DNA from: Anisodus tanguticus
Lineage: Eukaryota; Streptophyta; Magnoliopsida; Solanales; Solanaceae
DNA length: 64,000 bases
NCBI GenBank assembly: GCA_034509755.1
Contig: CM067546.1
Location: 34,618,383 to 34,682,382 of the forward strand
Direction: 5' to 3'
Positions 1 through 9,941 of the stretch are shown here, piece after piece; the stretch's first letter is position 1; each line of letters starts with the position of its first letter. The notes beneath the pieces were generated by a model that did no database searches, was not told the DNA's origin, and saw only the letters and a list, made by a program, of their open reading frames with translations. The position numbers and the translations under genes are program-made.

Positions 1-318
1 TAAGTGCGAGGACAAAGCCGCCTCAAAATGAACGCACTTAAGAATCCAAGACGTTGTCCATGGCCAAAACGGACAAAACATTACGAAGAAGAGAGTAAGG
101 GAATTTGTTGTGTTGGTATCATTGTCTTGGCTTACACTAAACACTGACGGTTCAAGACATCACGTTCACCGCGCAAAGTAAGTAAGTCCGATGGTATTCA
201 ACTATGGAAGGTTCAAAGCCGAGGCTACCTCTCCTTATGCAACATCGGTCCATTGAAATATTCTTTGGAAATGAAAAGACACCATGTGAGTGCGCCAAAA
301 TCTCTTTCAAGAGGGGAT

Positions 319-1546
319 TGTTGGAAATTAGCCTTTGGCGGGAGTTGCGACCGATCAACTTTAACGGCTTAAACACTAGTGTTACGTATGTTGGAGAATC
401 CGGTTCTTCACACATGCATGATGTACTAAGTACGTAGATAACCGTATGGCCAAGAATCGTCAAATTTCATTGAGAAATGAAAGAGATATTGGTTCACGAA
501 GTAAGGTGTTTGAAGCATGGAAAAGTGTGGTGTGTGATCAATTCTCTCCTCATCGGTAGAGGAAGAAAGAATTGTTGTGTATATAATACTCGAAATTGGT
601 TTGGGGTTTGGGACCCCAAGGGGTATCCCATGTGTTTAAAGGAGGGAAGACCTAGATGTGCTTCGGTTCAAGGAAAGACCACACGCGCGCGCCGCCCGCC
701 CGTCCGGTTCGGTTCGAGTTCCGTGTTCCGTGTTCTCGGGTTCACGGTTCACGGGTTCACGGGTTCACGGGTCGCGGGTCGCGGGCGTGGGCCTTCGATA
801 TTATCTTTTTGGGCCGAAAACTTTGCCGAAGTACAGTTTGGACCAGAATTCTTTCGATGTACGGTTCGGTCCCCGAAGTTTCAAGATGTACAGTTTGGTC
901 CCGAAATTTTTCGAAAGGCGAGAATTTCGACGGTCCGGAACGAAACGTCAAAGACTCAATTCGGCCATTTATTTTGGCTGAATTACACCTCCTATAATGG
1001 CCAATCCGTTGGCAATTTTCTCCATTTATGTGGTGGCTTTACTACCTCCATAATGGTCATTATTTGGCCAATAATGGTCGTTATGAGAGGCAATCAAACA
1101 GATCCCTCTTCCTCCTATATAAACACCCCTTACACCATTGTTGAGTCACACTTGACATACACGAAATTACACAAAGCAGAAAGTTTCTTCCTAAATCTTC
1201 CAAGCATCATTTCGTTATTCAATATTCTTCACGGTAGCTTTTGAGTTTCCTTTGCTCAATAGTTCCATTCTTTGTTTTATCTTGGGAGACGAATTGTCCG
1301 GGACGTATAAAGGATACATACGGGGCAATATTGTCTTAAGGACAGAGTGCCACACTCGACTCAGCAAAAACCGCTTTCCAGTTTTCTTGTTCAACAAAAT
1401 AGTAATTTCAGTTTTGTTGTTATATTGTAAATTTCAGTTTTGTTGTTATATTGTAATTTTCAGTTTTATAGTTGAATTGTAATTTCAATTCTTACATACG
1501 CAGTTACTTGTAATTTCCGTTCCTGCAATCCTTGTAAACACCAACA
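319..1546 (+). repeat. 3' LTR, about 1.23 kb
   Basis: The LTR starts TGTTGGAAATT and ends CCAACA, so it has the short inverted ends TGTTGG/CCAACA. It contains a GC-rich block at about 685-790 built from repeats of the kind GGTTCACGG, and a TATA-like box near 1116. Downstream of the TATA box it matches the other two copies of the family in the window. A 255-aa open frame at 477-1244 is a by-product of the GC-rich block and not a gene. Confidence 0.8.
1116..1123 (+). promoter_or_regulatory. TATA-like box of the LTR promoter
   Basis: TATATAAA lies in the middle of the LTR. This fits the usual U3 promoter position and sets the transcription direction of the family as plus in this copy. The equivalent position in the copy at 34442-35533 reads TATATATT on the minus strand. 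Confidence 0.5.
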
Positions 1547-2055
1547 AAATTACTACAATAAATCATGCACACGACCAAACATCACATGTTGAACCTTCTA
1601 ATTTCAATAACCTTATATGTCCGCAAAAAAAAAAAAAAGAATGGGAAAGTTACCAAACATAGACGAATTCAAAGGACATGGTCAGAGATTTGAAAATGGA
1701 AATGGACTACCACCCATTACGATATGGACAATGAAATATATTGTAAGAATTGCAGAAGCAGATTCTTCCAACAGATGTTGAGAGAAAAGTTAGCTAGAAA
1801 GAAAACGAAAATGAAAAGCATTTATAGTGGGAAATGAGAAGTGTACTCTTTCTGTTTCCAATGAAAGTCCGGTACCCTTTTAAAGCCGATTAATTTAAAT
1901 TCTAATAAAAAAATTCATTTTAAGAACGAAGTAGAGATAGATTCACGATTTTAATTTATAAAATCTGAATTCTAAGACAAAACATGAATCCGGAATTTAA
2001 ATGACCTAAAAAGTAAAAACTAATGAAGTGAACCAAAATACCACACACAAAAAAG
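1547..2055. other. Intergenic, no gene seen
   Basis: AT-rich sequence between the LTR end and the candidate Mutator-like element. It holds a short A-run at 1626-1638. No open frame, domain or repeat could be supported. Confidence 0.5.
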
Positions 2056-2354
2056 ATGACAAAAATGCCTTTTGCGTCTGCCTTTTGCGCGGGATAACTC
2101 TAGTCGGCCCACATTTTTTAAAATGTCATTTTTAGTTCAATTACACAATAAATTATTGTGTTTTACAATCAATTATTCATCTACCCATTTGTACTTAATT
2201 TGACATGACACTAAGACAGTTATTGCAAGAACCATCCATTTTTCTATTTAACATGAATTTTGGATGATGTAAAGACTCATCCATTTCATAAGTTTAAGTC
2301 ATCAAAATTTCAAGTTCTTGAAAAAACTATCCAACTCCAAAGTTCATAAAAAAA

Positions 2355-3264
2355 ATGGTGCCTCCTCCTTCAACTATTAAGGTTTCTTTATTTTGGGAAG
2401 GAGAGATTATTCATGATAATAATACTGTTCATTATAGTATTCCACCAAAATACCATGTTAAGTTTTCAATTAACTTGGATTACTCAACATTGCTCAATGT
2501 CATACACAAAAGAATGAAAGTTAGTAAGCGTGAGTTTGCATTATGTGTAATAGGCAGATATCCAACATCTATTGCACCGCAAGGTTTAGTGCTTTATGGA
2601 GAGTGGAATATCATTGTTGATGAATCTTTGAGTGAATATTTGAGGGCGCCGGAAGAATATAGGGGCTTAATCACCCTGAATGTTCTTGAAATGTATGTTG
2701 AAAAGATACTTATCAGTCGTAGTGAAGTCTTGACCAGGACTCGTCAGCAAGTCCCAGAAATGCCGACTGCGCCACATCCTCAAATCCCTCAAGTTCAGCC
2801 TATTCATGGTAACACTTATCCGGACACGAGTTCTTATGGAGACATTTTGAGTGGTCAAATGTCTCTGAAAACTTTAAGCTAGCAATTTAATCAAAATTAT
2901 GAAAAAATTGGAAAATATCTATTTTTTCATTATTATTTTGTGTAGTAGCACATGTATATTATACGTATTGTAATAGTAATATTTTTTTGTATCTTTTTAG
3001 GGGTTATACACCTTATATGAGTAATATTGAGCAATCCTCTCAGTTCGGTGCAGTTGCTTATTATCGGTAGCTATAGTTTTTAATAATTAAATAATATAAG
3101 TGATTTGATGTTTAGTATTTACAATACTTGAATTGGCTCTGTGGTGAAATTACTCACAAAACGCGTCAGTGGTATCAAATATTGATTTCGATGCAGTTGG
3201 TCTTTCTTCAAACCCAGATAATGTTGATTATTATCGGTAGGTTCATAATCTTGACATCAAATAA

Positions 3265-3320
<56 letters not shown>

Positions 3321-5637
3321 GTTACCTATTTTCGTGTAAGAAAAGGCCTTTACTAGATGGTAATGATTATCCAAATCATATAGAAAAATCATTGAATGAT
3401 AACGATGATATACCGAATGCACAAGTATCTGATGATGATGAAATAAATATATCAGATAGTGAGGTTGATATTCATCCTCATAGACAGGAACAACAGTTAA
3501 TAGAAATGATGCAACGTCGGCCACACCAGCAAGAACCGATGGCAGAAAGCTCAATTCACCAACAAGAAATAGTTCATCAAACCTCCCCAATCCAGTGGCA
3601 TTCTGACGTGATTCCATATCTTGATAATCTTCAAGGTCATCCTGATGCCTTTGTCTTTACTAGAGAGGATGATCATATTCGCCAAGCAATGTGGAAAGAC
3701 CGGAAGATCTTGTAAATGGTACTGTTTAATTTGCAAAAGGCATGATTTTCTCCTCCAAAAATGCACTACAAAGGGCCGTTAAAATTTATAGCATCAAATA
3801 AATAAGGGAGTGGCGATTGGTCTGCAGACGTGAGTATCAAGGTTGTCAATGAATGCTTCGGGGTAAGGAGACTCATGATAGTATGTGGACTATCTCAAAA
3901 TTCCGCTCACGGCACATTTGTGATATGAATGACAATCGAGCAGATCATTTTAATTTAGATACAAATATAATTGGTCAAGTGTTAGTTGCTGACATTGCTA
4001 AAATTCCAAGGTACCTTATTCAATCAAATTCATTATAATTTTGACATCAATTAAATTATCATTGCTAAATGTTATTTGTTTAAACTTGTCCAGATTTCCC
4101 ATCAAAGAATGTATTAGAACAATTTTGAGAGTATATCGTAAAACGATAAGCAGGAGAAAGGGTGTCTCGGGCGTAGATGCACTTTTGAGATGGTTTATGA
4201 TACCTGATAGGGCTTTTTCCAGTAGTTGTCGGGGTATATGGCAGCTTTACAACACTTCAATCCTAGTATTATGCCTTCTTTTCTTCATATTCATGGGTGT
4301 AGCGAATTTTTGCTTATTCCTTCCGGAAAGAGTGGTAGCTTAACACCCAACCTTGTGTGCCCGGTAATATTTTTAATTTTGTGTTTTGGACATTCAAACC
4401 ATGCATTCATGGTTTTGCTCATTGCCGGCCAGTAATATTCATAGATGGCATGCATGTGTACGGGATATACGACATCAAGCTATTGATTGCAGTAGGAATG
4501 GATGCCAATGGGTCGATATTCCCTCTTGCTTTCGCCATTGCCGCTAACGAGAACAATGAGATATGGGGGATGTTTTTGACATATTTGAGGCGATATGTTA
4601 TTAAGGATCGAATAGGCATATGCGTGCTATCTGACCGAAATTATGGCATATTGAATAATATATTTCATTTGGAGGGGTAACAGCCTCCATTTGCTTACCA
4701 TCGCTATTGTTTAAGGCATATAAAGGTAAATTTTAAAACGGTCTTTAGAAAAAGCACACTAAATAAATGAATGTGGGCGGCTGCAACAGAACATCAAGAA
4801 AAATAATTTTTTTTTTGGATGGAGATGATCAGGCCAGCGAAGCCGGAAGCATATGATTGGTTGAAGGCAATCGATGTTGACAAATAGACATTACATGCGG
4901 ATGAAGGCAGGAGATGGGGGATGCTAACAACAAACAGCTCAAAGTCATTCAATGGTTTGCAAAAATCTGCACGGGAATGCCATTACTGCAATTGTGAGAA
5001 TGACTTACAAGCAAGTTGTGGAGCGGTTTGTCGCTAGAACAAAACATGCCAAAGCCATATTAGCATATAGTGGGAAATTGAGGCCAAATCCTTCAAAAAT
5101 GTATAGAAAACAAAATGTGAGCAACACACGATAGTAGAGTATAACTATGCTGAACGTATATTTGAAATCAAGACAGGTTCTTATCAAGGTCGGGGAGGCA
5201 ACGTTCATACTACTTATGAGATTACAAAAACGTGCTCATGTGGTAAGTGACGATCATACCACATGTCGTGTTCTCATGCCATCAAGTGTTTCGAGACAAT
5301 TGAAAAAATGGTATCAAATTATGTGGCATCAGAATACAGCTTGAAAAGTTATCTTAAAGTGTATGTCAATCGTTTCTACCCACTTGGTGATCAGGCTTAT
5401 TGGCCAAAAGAGCCATTTTCTATGATTCCTAACAAACAGTGTATCTGTAAATTACGTGTTAACGCACGAACTCGGATTCTTAATCAAATGGATGTTCCAG
5501 ATATGACATACTCTCGAAAGTGCTCAATGTGTAAGGAATTTTGCCATAATAAACGTTTGTGTCACCTACGAAATCGTGGTGCAAGTGCCTCTGGTGGTGC
5601 AAGTACCTATGGTGGTGGAAGAACCTCTCGTGGTTGA
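2355..5637 (+). pseudogene. Mutator-like (MULE) transposase, decayed
   Basis: The reading runs through several frames. Bases 2355-2882 encode an N-terminal region typical of plant MULE proteins (MVPPPSTIKV start). Bases 3180-3715 carry an acidic linker flanked by likely introns; ATTATCG|GTAG donors occur at 3069 and 3237. The DDE transposase core lies at about 4060-4740, with Asp in FIDGMHVYG and in VLSDRNYG and a downstream Cys-x-x-His. The expected acid in the following S-E-S-x-N motif reads Lys (SSKSFN, near 4940). A SWIM zinc finger (C-x-C then C-x-H) is at about 5230-5290, and a Cys-rich tail follows to 5637. Stops and frameshifts, for example near 3840 and 4970, make it inactive. Confidence 0.8.
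3268..3314. repeat. (AT)n microsatellite
   Basis: About 23 AT units lie in a probable intron of the transposase pseudogene, just after the second ATTATCGGTAG donor-like site. Confidence 0.9.
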
Positions 5638-5820
5638 AGAACCTCATGGTTTTATGAATGTATTTTAAGTTTTCTTGATGTATTCGAATTGTCTTGAATT
5701 ATGAATCTTAAGTATTTTTCTTCTTGTCCTATATGATGTATTTTTTTTAATGAAGCATCTTGAATTAAGCATTTTATCATCAAGAAAATTCTATTAAATA
5801 ATTTTATAAAATATAATAAT

Positions 5821-6168
5821 TTAATTTTCATCGCTTTTTGGAACCACCTCGTTGTCGTCATCATTTTCATCATCCTCCTTACTTGCATTCTCTTCTTCAT
5901 CGTCTTCCCCTTCATTTCTTTCTCCATCATTCTCGTTGTAGTCTAGATCTCGACTATCATCATTATGAGCACTTTCTTGGTTGACACAATAATATAACAC
6001 TCCACAATTTAATGTTTGTGGTAAATATTTTGGAAGACCTATCCATTCTTGAATTATTGGATACTCTGGATAAGAAGAGTCTGAATGAAGATTTTTATTT
6101 TCTAACCGTTTCCAATGATCTTCTTCATCCGCTCCTCGAAAATTAAGATCGTCCAAATTATGATACAT
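5821..6168 (-). CDS. Acidic hypothetical protein inside MULE 1
   Basis: An intact 115-aa frame runs convergent to the transposase. Residues 1-70 are mixed (MYHNLDDLNF start, with an EEDHWKRLEN stretch) and the C-terminal 45 residues are almost entirely Asp, Glu and Asn. No domain is recognised. It may be the last exon of a longer accessory gene, since the sequence upstream on the minus strand (6180-6570) is AT-rich and broken. It may also be fortuitous, because acidic repeats keep frames open easily. Confidence 0.35.
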   Translation of the reverse strand: MYHNLDDLNFRGADEEDHWKRLENKNLHSDSSYPEYPIIQEWIGLPKYLPQTLNCGVLYYCVNQESAHNDDSRDLDYNENDGERNEGEDDEEENASKEDDENDDDNEVVPKSDEN

Positions 6169-6629
6169 GTCTAGAGCTTATTTCTTTCATCAGGTGTTAG
6201 ATAACCAGTGGTTCATCCTTGAATTTGAAGGTCTGAAATGTAGCAGACAAAGTTTGTGGCACAACTAAACTATGTCACTGACATAATACCTCATAATCAC
6301 ACCTTTTCGAATATAATTGAACTCATTGAAGCTTTTCACCCCAAATTATAGCTCCTTCGGATTTTGAGGAGTGTGTGTCACCCTCAATTATGTGTCCAAT
6401 AACTTTTAGATCAACATTGATAAATATTGGTTGATTTTCAAAGGGACAAAAACACCATACCATTTTTCATCAGATAAATCCGTATAACATCCTAATATAT
6501 CTTTTTCAAAATATGATTCAATTGTATTTGTTTCTATACTACCATGAGGCTTTCTTGTGCTACCCTCGTCTTTTTACATATTTCTGAACCAACTATTGAA
6601 TGTAATGTTTTCATGCATTTTTAAAATGT

Positions 6630-7314
6630 GAGTTAGGATAAGATGCGGGAAGCGATGTTGAGATGGTTTGGGCATGTGCAGAGGAGAGACACAAATGTCC
6701 CAGTGCGGAGGTGTGAGAGGTTGGCTATGGACGGGTTCAGAAGGGGTAGAGGTAGGCCGAAGAAGTTTTGGAGAGAGGTGATTAGACGAGATATGGCGCA
6801 AGTGCAACTTACCGAGGACATGACCTTAGATATGGGGTTGTGGAGGACACGGATTAGGGTAGAAGGTTAGTAGTTAGTCGAGCGTAGTCCTACTTACGGT
6901 TACAAAATGATAATTGTAGTGTTATTACTGTAGGTTGATTAGTCTATCACACTTATAGGCGCATTATTGCTTTATACTCCCTTGTAGTTTGATTTCTGCT
7001 GCTATGTGTTCCCTAGTGTACTTTGTTGATATAATTTATCTAAGTTAGCTACTGCTTCCTTCTGTCAGAATGTGCTACCATGGCGTATTCGATTTTGTTA
7101 TCAGCATGTTCATATTGCTTTAATTTCTTGTCTGGGTCTGACCGTTTCTCTTGCGTTGCTTTGCTTGCTTTACTTGTGATTATGCTTTATCTTGAGCCGA
7201 GGGTCTCCCGGAAACAGTCGCTCTACCTACCAAGGTAGAGGTAAGGTCTGTGTACACTCTATCCTCCCCAGCCTCAAATTGTGGGATTTCACTGTGTATA
7301 TTGTTGTTGTTATT
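6630..7314 (+). mobile_element. RTE-type LINE, 5'-truncated 3' end
   Basis: Bases 6643-6870 encode the last 75 residues of a plant RTE-type reverse transcriptase ORF. Recognisable motifs are [16 protein letters not shown] and GRGRPKKFW, followed by LTEDM and the stop. A 3' UTR follows, with GGTCTGTGTACACTC and TGTGGGATTTCACTG and ending in TTGTTGTTGTT, the usual 3' end of this family. Truncation at about 6630 removes the rest of the ORF. It sits inside the candidate MULE and so inserted later. Confidence 0.75.
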
Positions 7315-7330
7315 GACCGAATGAGTTATA

Positions 7331-7797
7331 GAAAAGTTGTGCAATATAAGTGTGTCATATAAAGCGGTCAAAAGCGAGCATAGTATTGTCAAATCAAGGA
7401 TGTCATTCTGAAACATCATATTTTGCGCATGTAAAAGTTGTGCAATATAAGTGGTCATATAAATGAGTATAGTATTGTCAAATCAAGGATATCATTCTGA
7501 AACATCATATTTTGCGCATGTAAAAGTTGTGCAATATAAGTGTGTCATATAAAGCGATCAAAAGCGAGCATAGTATTGTCAAATCAATGATGTCATTTTG
7601 AAACATCATATTTTGCGCATGTAAAAGTTGCGCAATATAAGTGTGTCATATAAAACGGTTAAAAGCGAGCATATTGTTGTCAAATCAAGGATGTCATTCA
7701 TAAACATCATATTTTTCTCATGTAAAAATTGCGCAATATAAGTGTGTCATATAAAGCGGTCAAAAGCGAGCGTAGTGTTGTTAAAATAAGGATGTAG
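7331..7797. repeat. 101-bp tandem array, about 4.6 copies
   Basis: The anchor GCAATATAAGTG recurs at about 7341, 7442, 7531, 7632 and 7733, giving spacings of 101, 89, 101 and 101. The second unit has a 12-bp deletion. Each unit also holds AAAAGCGAGCATAG and CATCATATTTTGCGCATG. The units are diverged by point changes. The array begins directly after the LINE tail. Confidence 0.9.
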
Positions 7798-7867
7798 TAT
7801 ATAACATGAATGAAGAACAACTAGCATTCACATTAAAATGAGTTATTATGTCAATTTGGAACCAATT

Positions 7868-8257
7868 TTCCATATTTTACCCCAACAGACATTCGAAGCA
7901 ATGGGTAGGACATGAGAACTGGATGATGATTTTAAATACTCAAATAATCTGAACCACACATACAATCAACAATACAATAATACAATGATAGCGGAGTGGA
8001 ATTGATGTGTTAGGGAGGCTGAAATGCTAGAACAAAATTTGAGGGCACTCGGACTCAAACGTCCAAAAAGTCGTACTACTTCAATGCCTCATGGTACACC
8101 ACAAGAGTTCAATTATGCTCTTAACCATTTTCGCGAAGTGAACAATCGGATGAAAATGCGTTGCCTCAAGACAGAATATGATCAACATGGTTATGTCAGA
8201 TTCAGATCCAAGTGGGATTCGAACTGTGAGATGTCCAATGAAGATGATTCCCCATGA
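7868..8257 (+). pseudogene. Unrecognised ORF A inside MULE 1
   Basis: One frame stays open from about 7868 to 8257 apart from two TGA codons, near 7912 and 8003; the clean part from 8024 encodes 77 residues. It is basic and hydrophilic (LGLKRPKSR, NHFREVNNRMKMRC, ending in an acidic NEDDSP). No domain is recognised. The two internal stops suggest a decayed gene or exon. With the ORF at 8378 it may form one accessory gene of the element, in the same orientation as the transposase. Confidence 0.4.
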
Positions 8258-8377
8258 TCCTATTAATATTTTTTTTAAATAAAGTAGGTAGGTAGAGTCA
8301 TAATGACAACCCCATGGTACTTGGAGTTTGCAACTATATAAGTAGCCTTTATTTATTATTAAATTACAACATATTCA

Positions 8378-8836
8378 ATGTCGAGTAGTAGAAATGTAGA
8401 TTGGTCGGTATTCCTTCCAAAGGATTTGAATAGTGGTGGTGATGATTGCTCAAATCATAGCAGCAATTCCAGTGATTCAAGTTATCTTGATAACAATGAA
8501 TGCAAGATAAACGGTTTGAAACCCCACCTTCTTATAGAGCGTAATGATGATTTTTGCGATGTGAAATATTCAGATCCATGAGAATATTATTGTGGTTTAC
8601 GTCGAGAATGGGTATATCGGTATGCTGAATCAGAACGTCTTGTTCGTGACTTGAAAAATCTCAACGCTCAAATCCCAACAAGGTTCTCAGTGACCATGCC
8701 TCGAACTGATCAACATTCTTGTGGGGTTGCAGGACGGAGGATTAGAAAAGAAAACAACAGAATGTTAGCAAGACGTTATAGATTTTACATGCTAAAGTTG
8801 GCCGAAGAACAAGCATCATCATCGGGTAGGACCTAA
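8378..8836 (+). pseudogene. Unrecognised ORF B inside MULE 1
   Basis: The frame starts MSSSRNVDWSVFLPKDL, passes a Ser/Asn/Asp-rich stretch, meets one in-frame TGA at about 8579, and continues to 8836. The second half is basic and helical-looking (YRYAESERLVRDLKNLNA, then RRIRKENNRMLARRYRFYML). No family is recognised. The strongly charged C-terminal part could bind nucleic acid, which is inference only. It lies about 450 bp from the 3' end of the convergent GRF gene. Confidence 0.45.
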
Positions 8837-9284
8837 CATCTACATAAAGAAGATATGTCTTAAGAAACCCAAAATATTGTTCTGAGTAAGATATTGAGGA
8901 CTTCTATTCTGATGATGATTAGGATTAGGGGTACTATAATTTTGTTTGTATTTTAAATTTATGATGATGCCATCAATTTGAAGAAAATTAATATGTTTAA
9001 TTTTGCTTTGATTGTTATAGTCTATTATTAATTTATATAAGCGGTTTACAGTTTAGAATACATAAAAAGTTCAACAATTCACAATTTTTAATGAAAATAA
9101 AAATAAATTCATACATAAAAGGTGCCGATTACATAATATGTTTAAAAATATAAAAAATACATAAAAATGTGCAACATACATAAGAGATAATAAACTTAAC
9201 CGAAATACATAAAAACAAAATACATAAAAGTAATAAACAACAACAATATAGCACAAATCATCTTCCAAAATTTTAATTTATCAT

Positions 9285-9781
9285 TCAAAGCATTTTTCTC
9301 GTGTTGAGTGTCTCTAAGGTTGTCCTTGAATTTTTTTTGTTTTTTTCGAATTCTTTTAGCAAGACCTTCAAATGGTCAATTTTTTCTTGAGCTTCCGTAA
9401 GTTTAAACTGCAAGTCAAACTTCACAGTGTCTCTAGTGATACGTGAAGTCGTGGTATCTCTATCAACATGAGGCTTTTTAAACTTCGCGACCACCGTTTT
9501 ATCCACGAGAATTTTATTTTCCCATCAAAAATATTTGCAACCATCTATATCCTATAAAACATTACAAGAAAAACAGTTTTTTAAAGTAAAATATGTACAT
9601 GATGTGAAAAAACTCTAAACCCATAAAAATTTGTAAAAATACTTACTTCGAGCATTTTACAACGCCAAAAACGACGACCTGGATTATCTTGGGTCCTTGA
9701 TGTACTGAGCTTATAATAATAACCGCAATCACAAACATCGGGTTCTATAGCAAAGCTTAACGTTTCGGAGCTTTGAGACAT
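9285..9781 (-). pseudogene. GRF-type zinc-finger protein with coiled coil
   Basis: Exon 1 (9647-9781) starts MSQSSETLSF and contains the GRF zinc-finger signature: C-x-C-G, then T-x-T-x-x-N-x-GRRFWRC. The donor GAA|GTAAGT and the acceptor TTTTATAG at 9552 define a 95-bp intron. Exon 2 (9285-9551) supplies the last zinc ligand (GCKYF) and a charged helix of heptad type (KLTEAQEKIDHLKVLLKEFEK). A TGA directly follows GCKYF, so the copy is probably dead. GRF fingers bind single-stranded nucleic acid in other proteins. Small GRF proteins are common in plants, often near transposons. Confidence 0.65.
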
Positions 9782-9922
9782 GATTTTCGGGGGGCTAAAG
9801 TATGGTAAAAGAGTTAAAATTGAGAAGATAAAGAGTGCAGATGAAATGGATAAGGTTGGCTAGGGTTATAATAACCCCTTTTGCGCAGAAATTTCTTGCG
9901 CAAAAAGGTAGTATTGTCATTT

Positions 9923-9941
9923 GGGGGGGGGGGGGGGGGGG
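9923..9941. repeat. Poly-G tract (19 G)
   Basis: An uninterrupted run of G directly outside the right candidate MULE terminus. It may be length-variable or a sequencing artefact. Confidence 0.85.

Larger units (their letters stand above)
1..1546 (+). mobile_element. LTR retrotransposon, 3' internal end plus 3' LTR (window cuts it)
   Basis: The window opens inside this element. Bases 1-318 are the 3' end of its internal region, because the same sequence recurs inverted beside the LTR of the element at 34442-36846. A purine-rich tract (AAGAGGGGAT ending at 318) directly precedes a TG-starting LTR that runs to CCAACA at 1546. No gag or pol domain is visible in the part seen. Related copies at 14364-15751 and 34442-36846 fix the boundaries. 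Superfamily is not resolved: the copia or gypsy order of domains lies outside the window. Confidence 0.8.
2056..9925. mobile_element. Candidate multigene Mutator-like element (MULE 1)
   Basis: A MULE transposase pseudogene sits at the left and a GRF zinc-finger gene at the right, with three further ORFs between. The outer edges carry similar inverted sequence: ATGACAAAAATGCC then TTTTGCG at 2056, against ATGACAATACTACC then TTTTTGCGC read on the minus strand from about 9920. The match is imperfect and about 20-25 bp, and no clean 9-bp target duplication was found, so the boundaries are tentative. A LINE tail (6630-7314) and a 101-bp tandem array (7331-7797) lie inside. Two abutting elements are the main alternative. 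Confidence 0.4.

Noticed and set aside
477..1244. 255-aa open frame
   Set aside because: It lies wholly inside an LTR, is kept open by the GC-rich block, and the two other LTR copies do not preserve it.
6574..6821. Minus-strand frames of 62 and 77 aa
   Set aside because: They are antisense to the LINE reverse-transcriptase tail, which has clear motifs on the plus strand.
7331..7797. Possible CRISPR-like array
   Set aside because: The whole 101-bp unit is repeated without unique spacers, and the context is a plant transposon.
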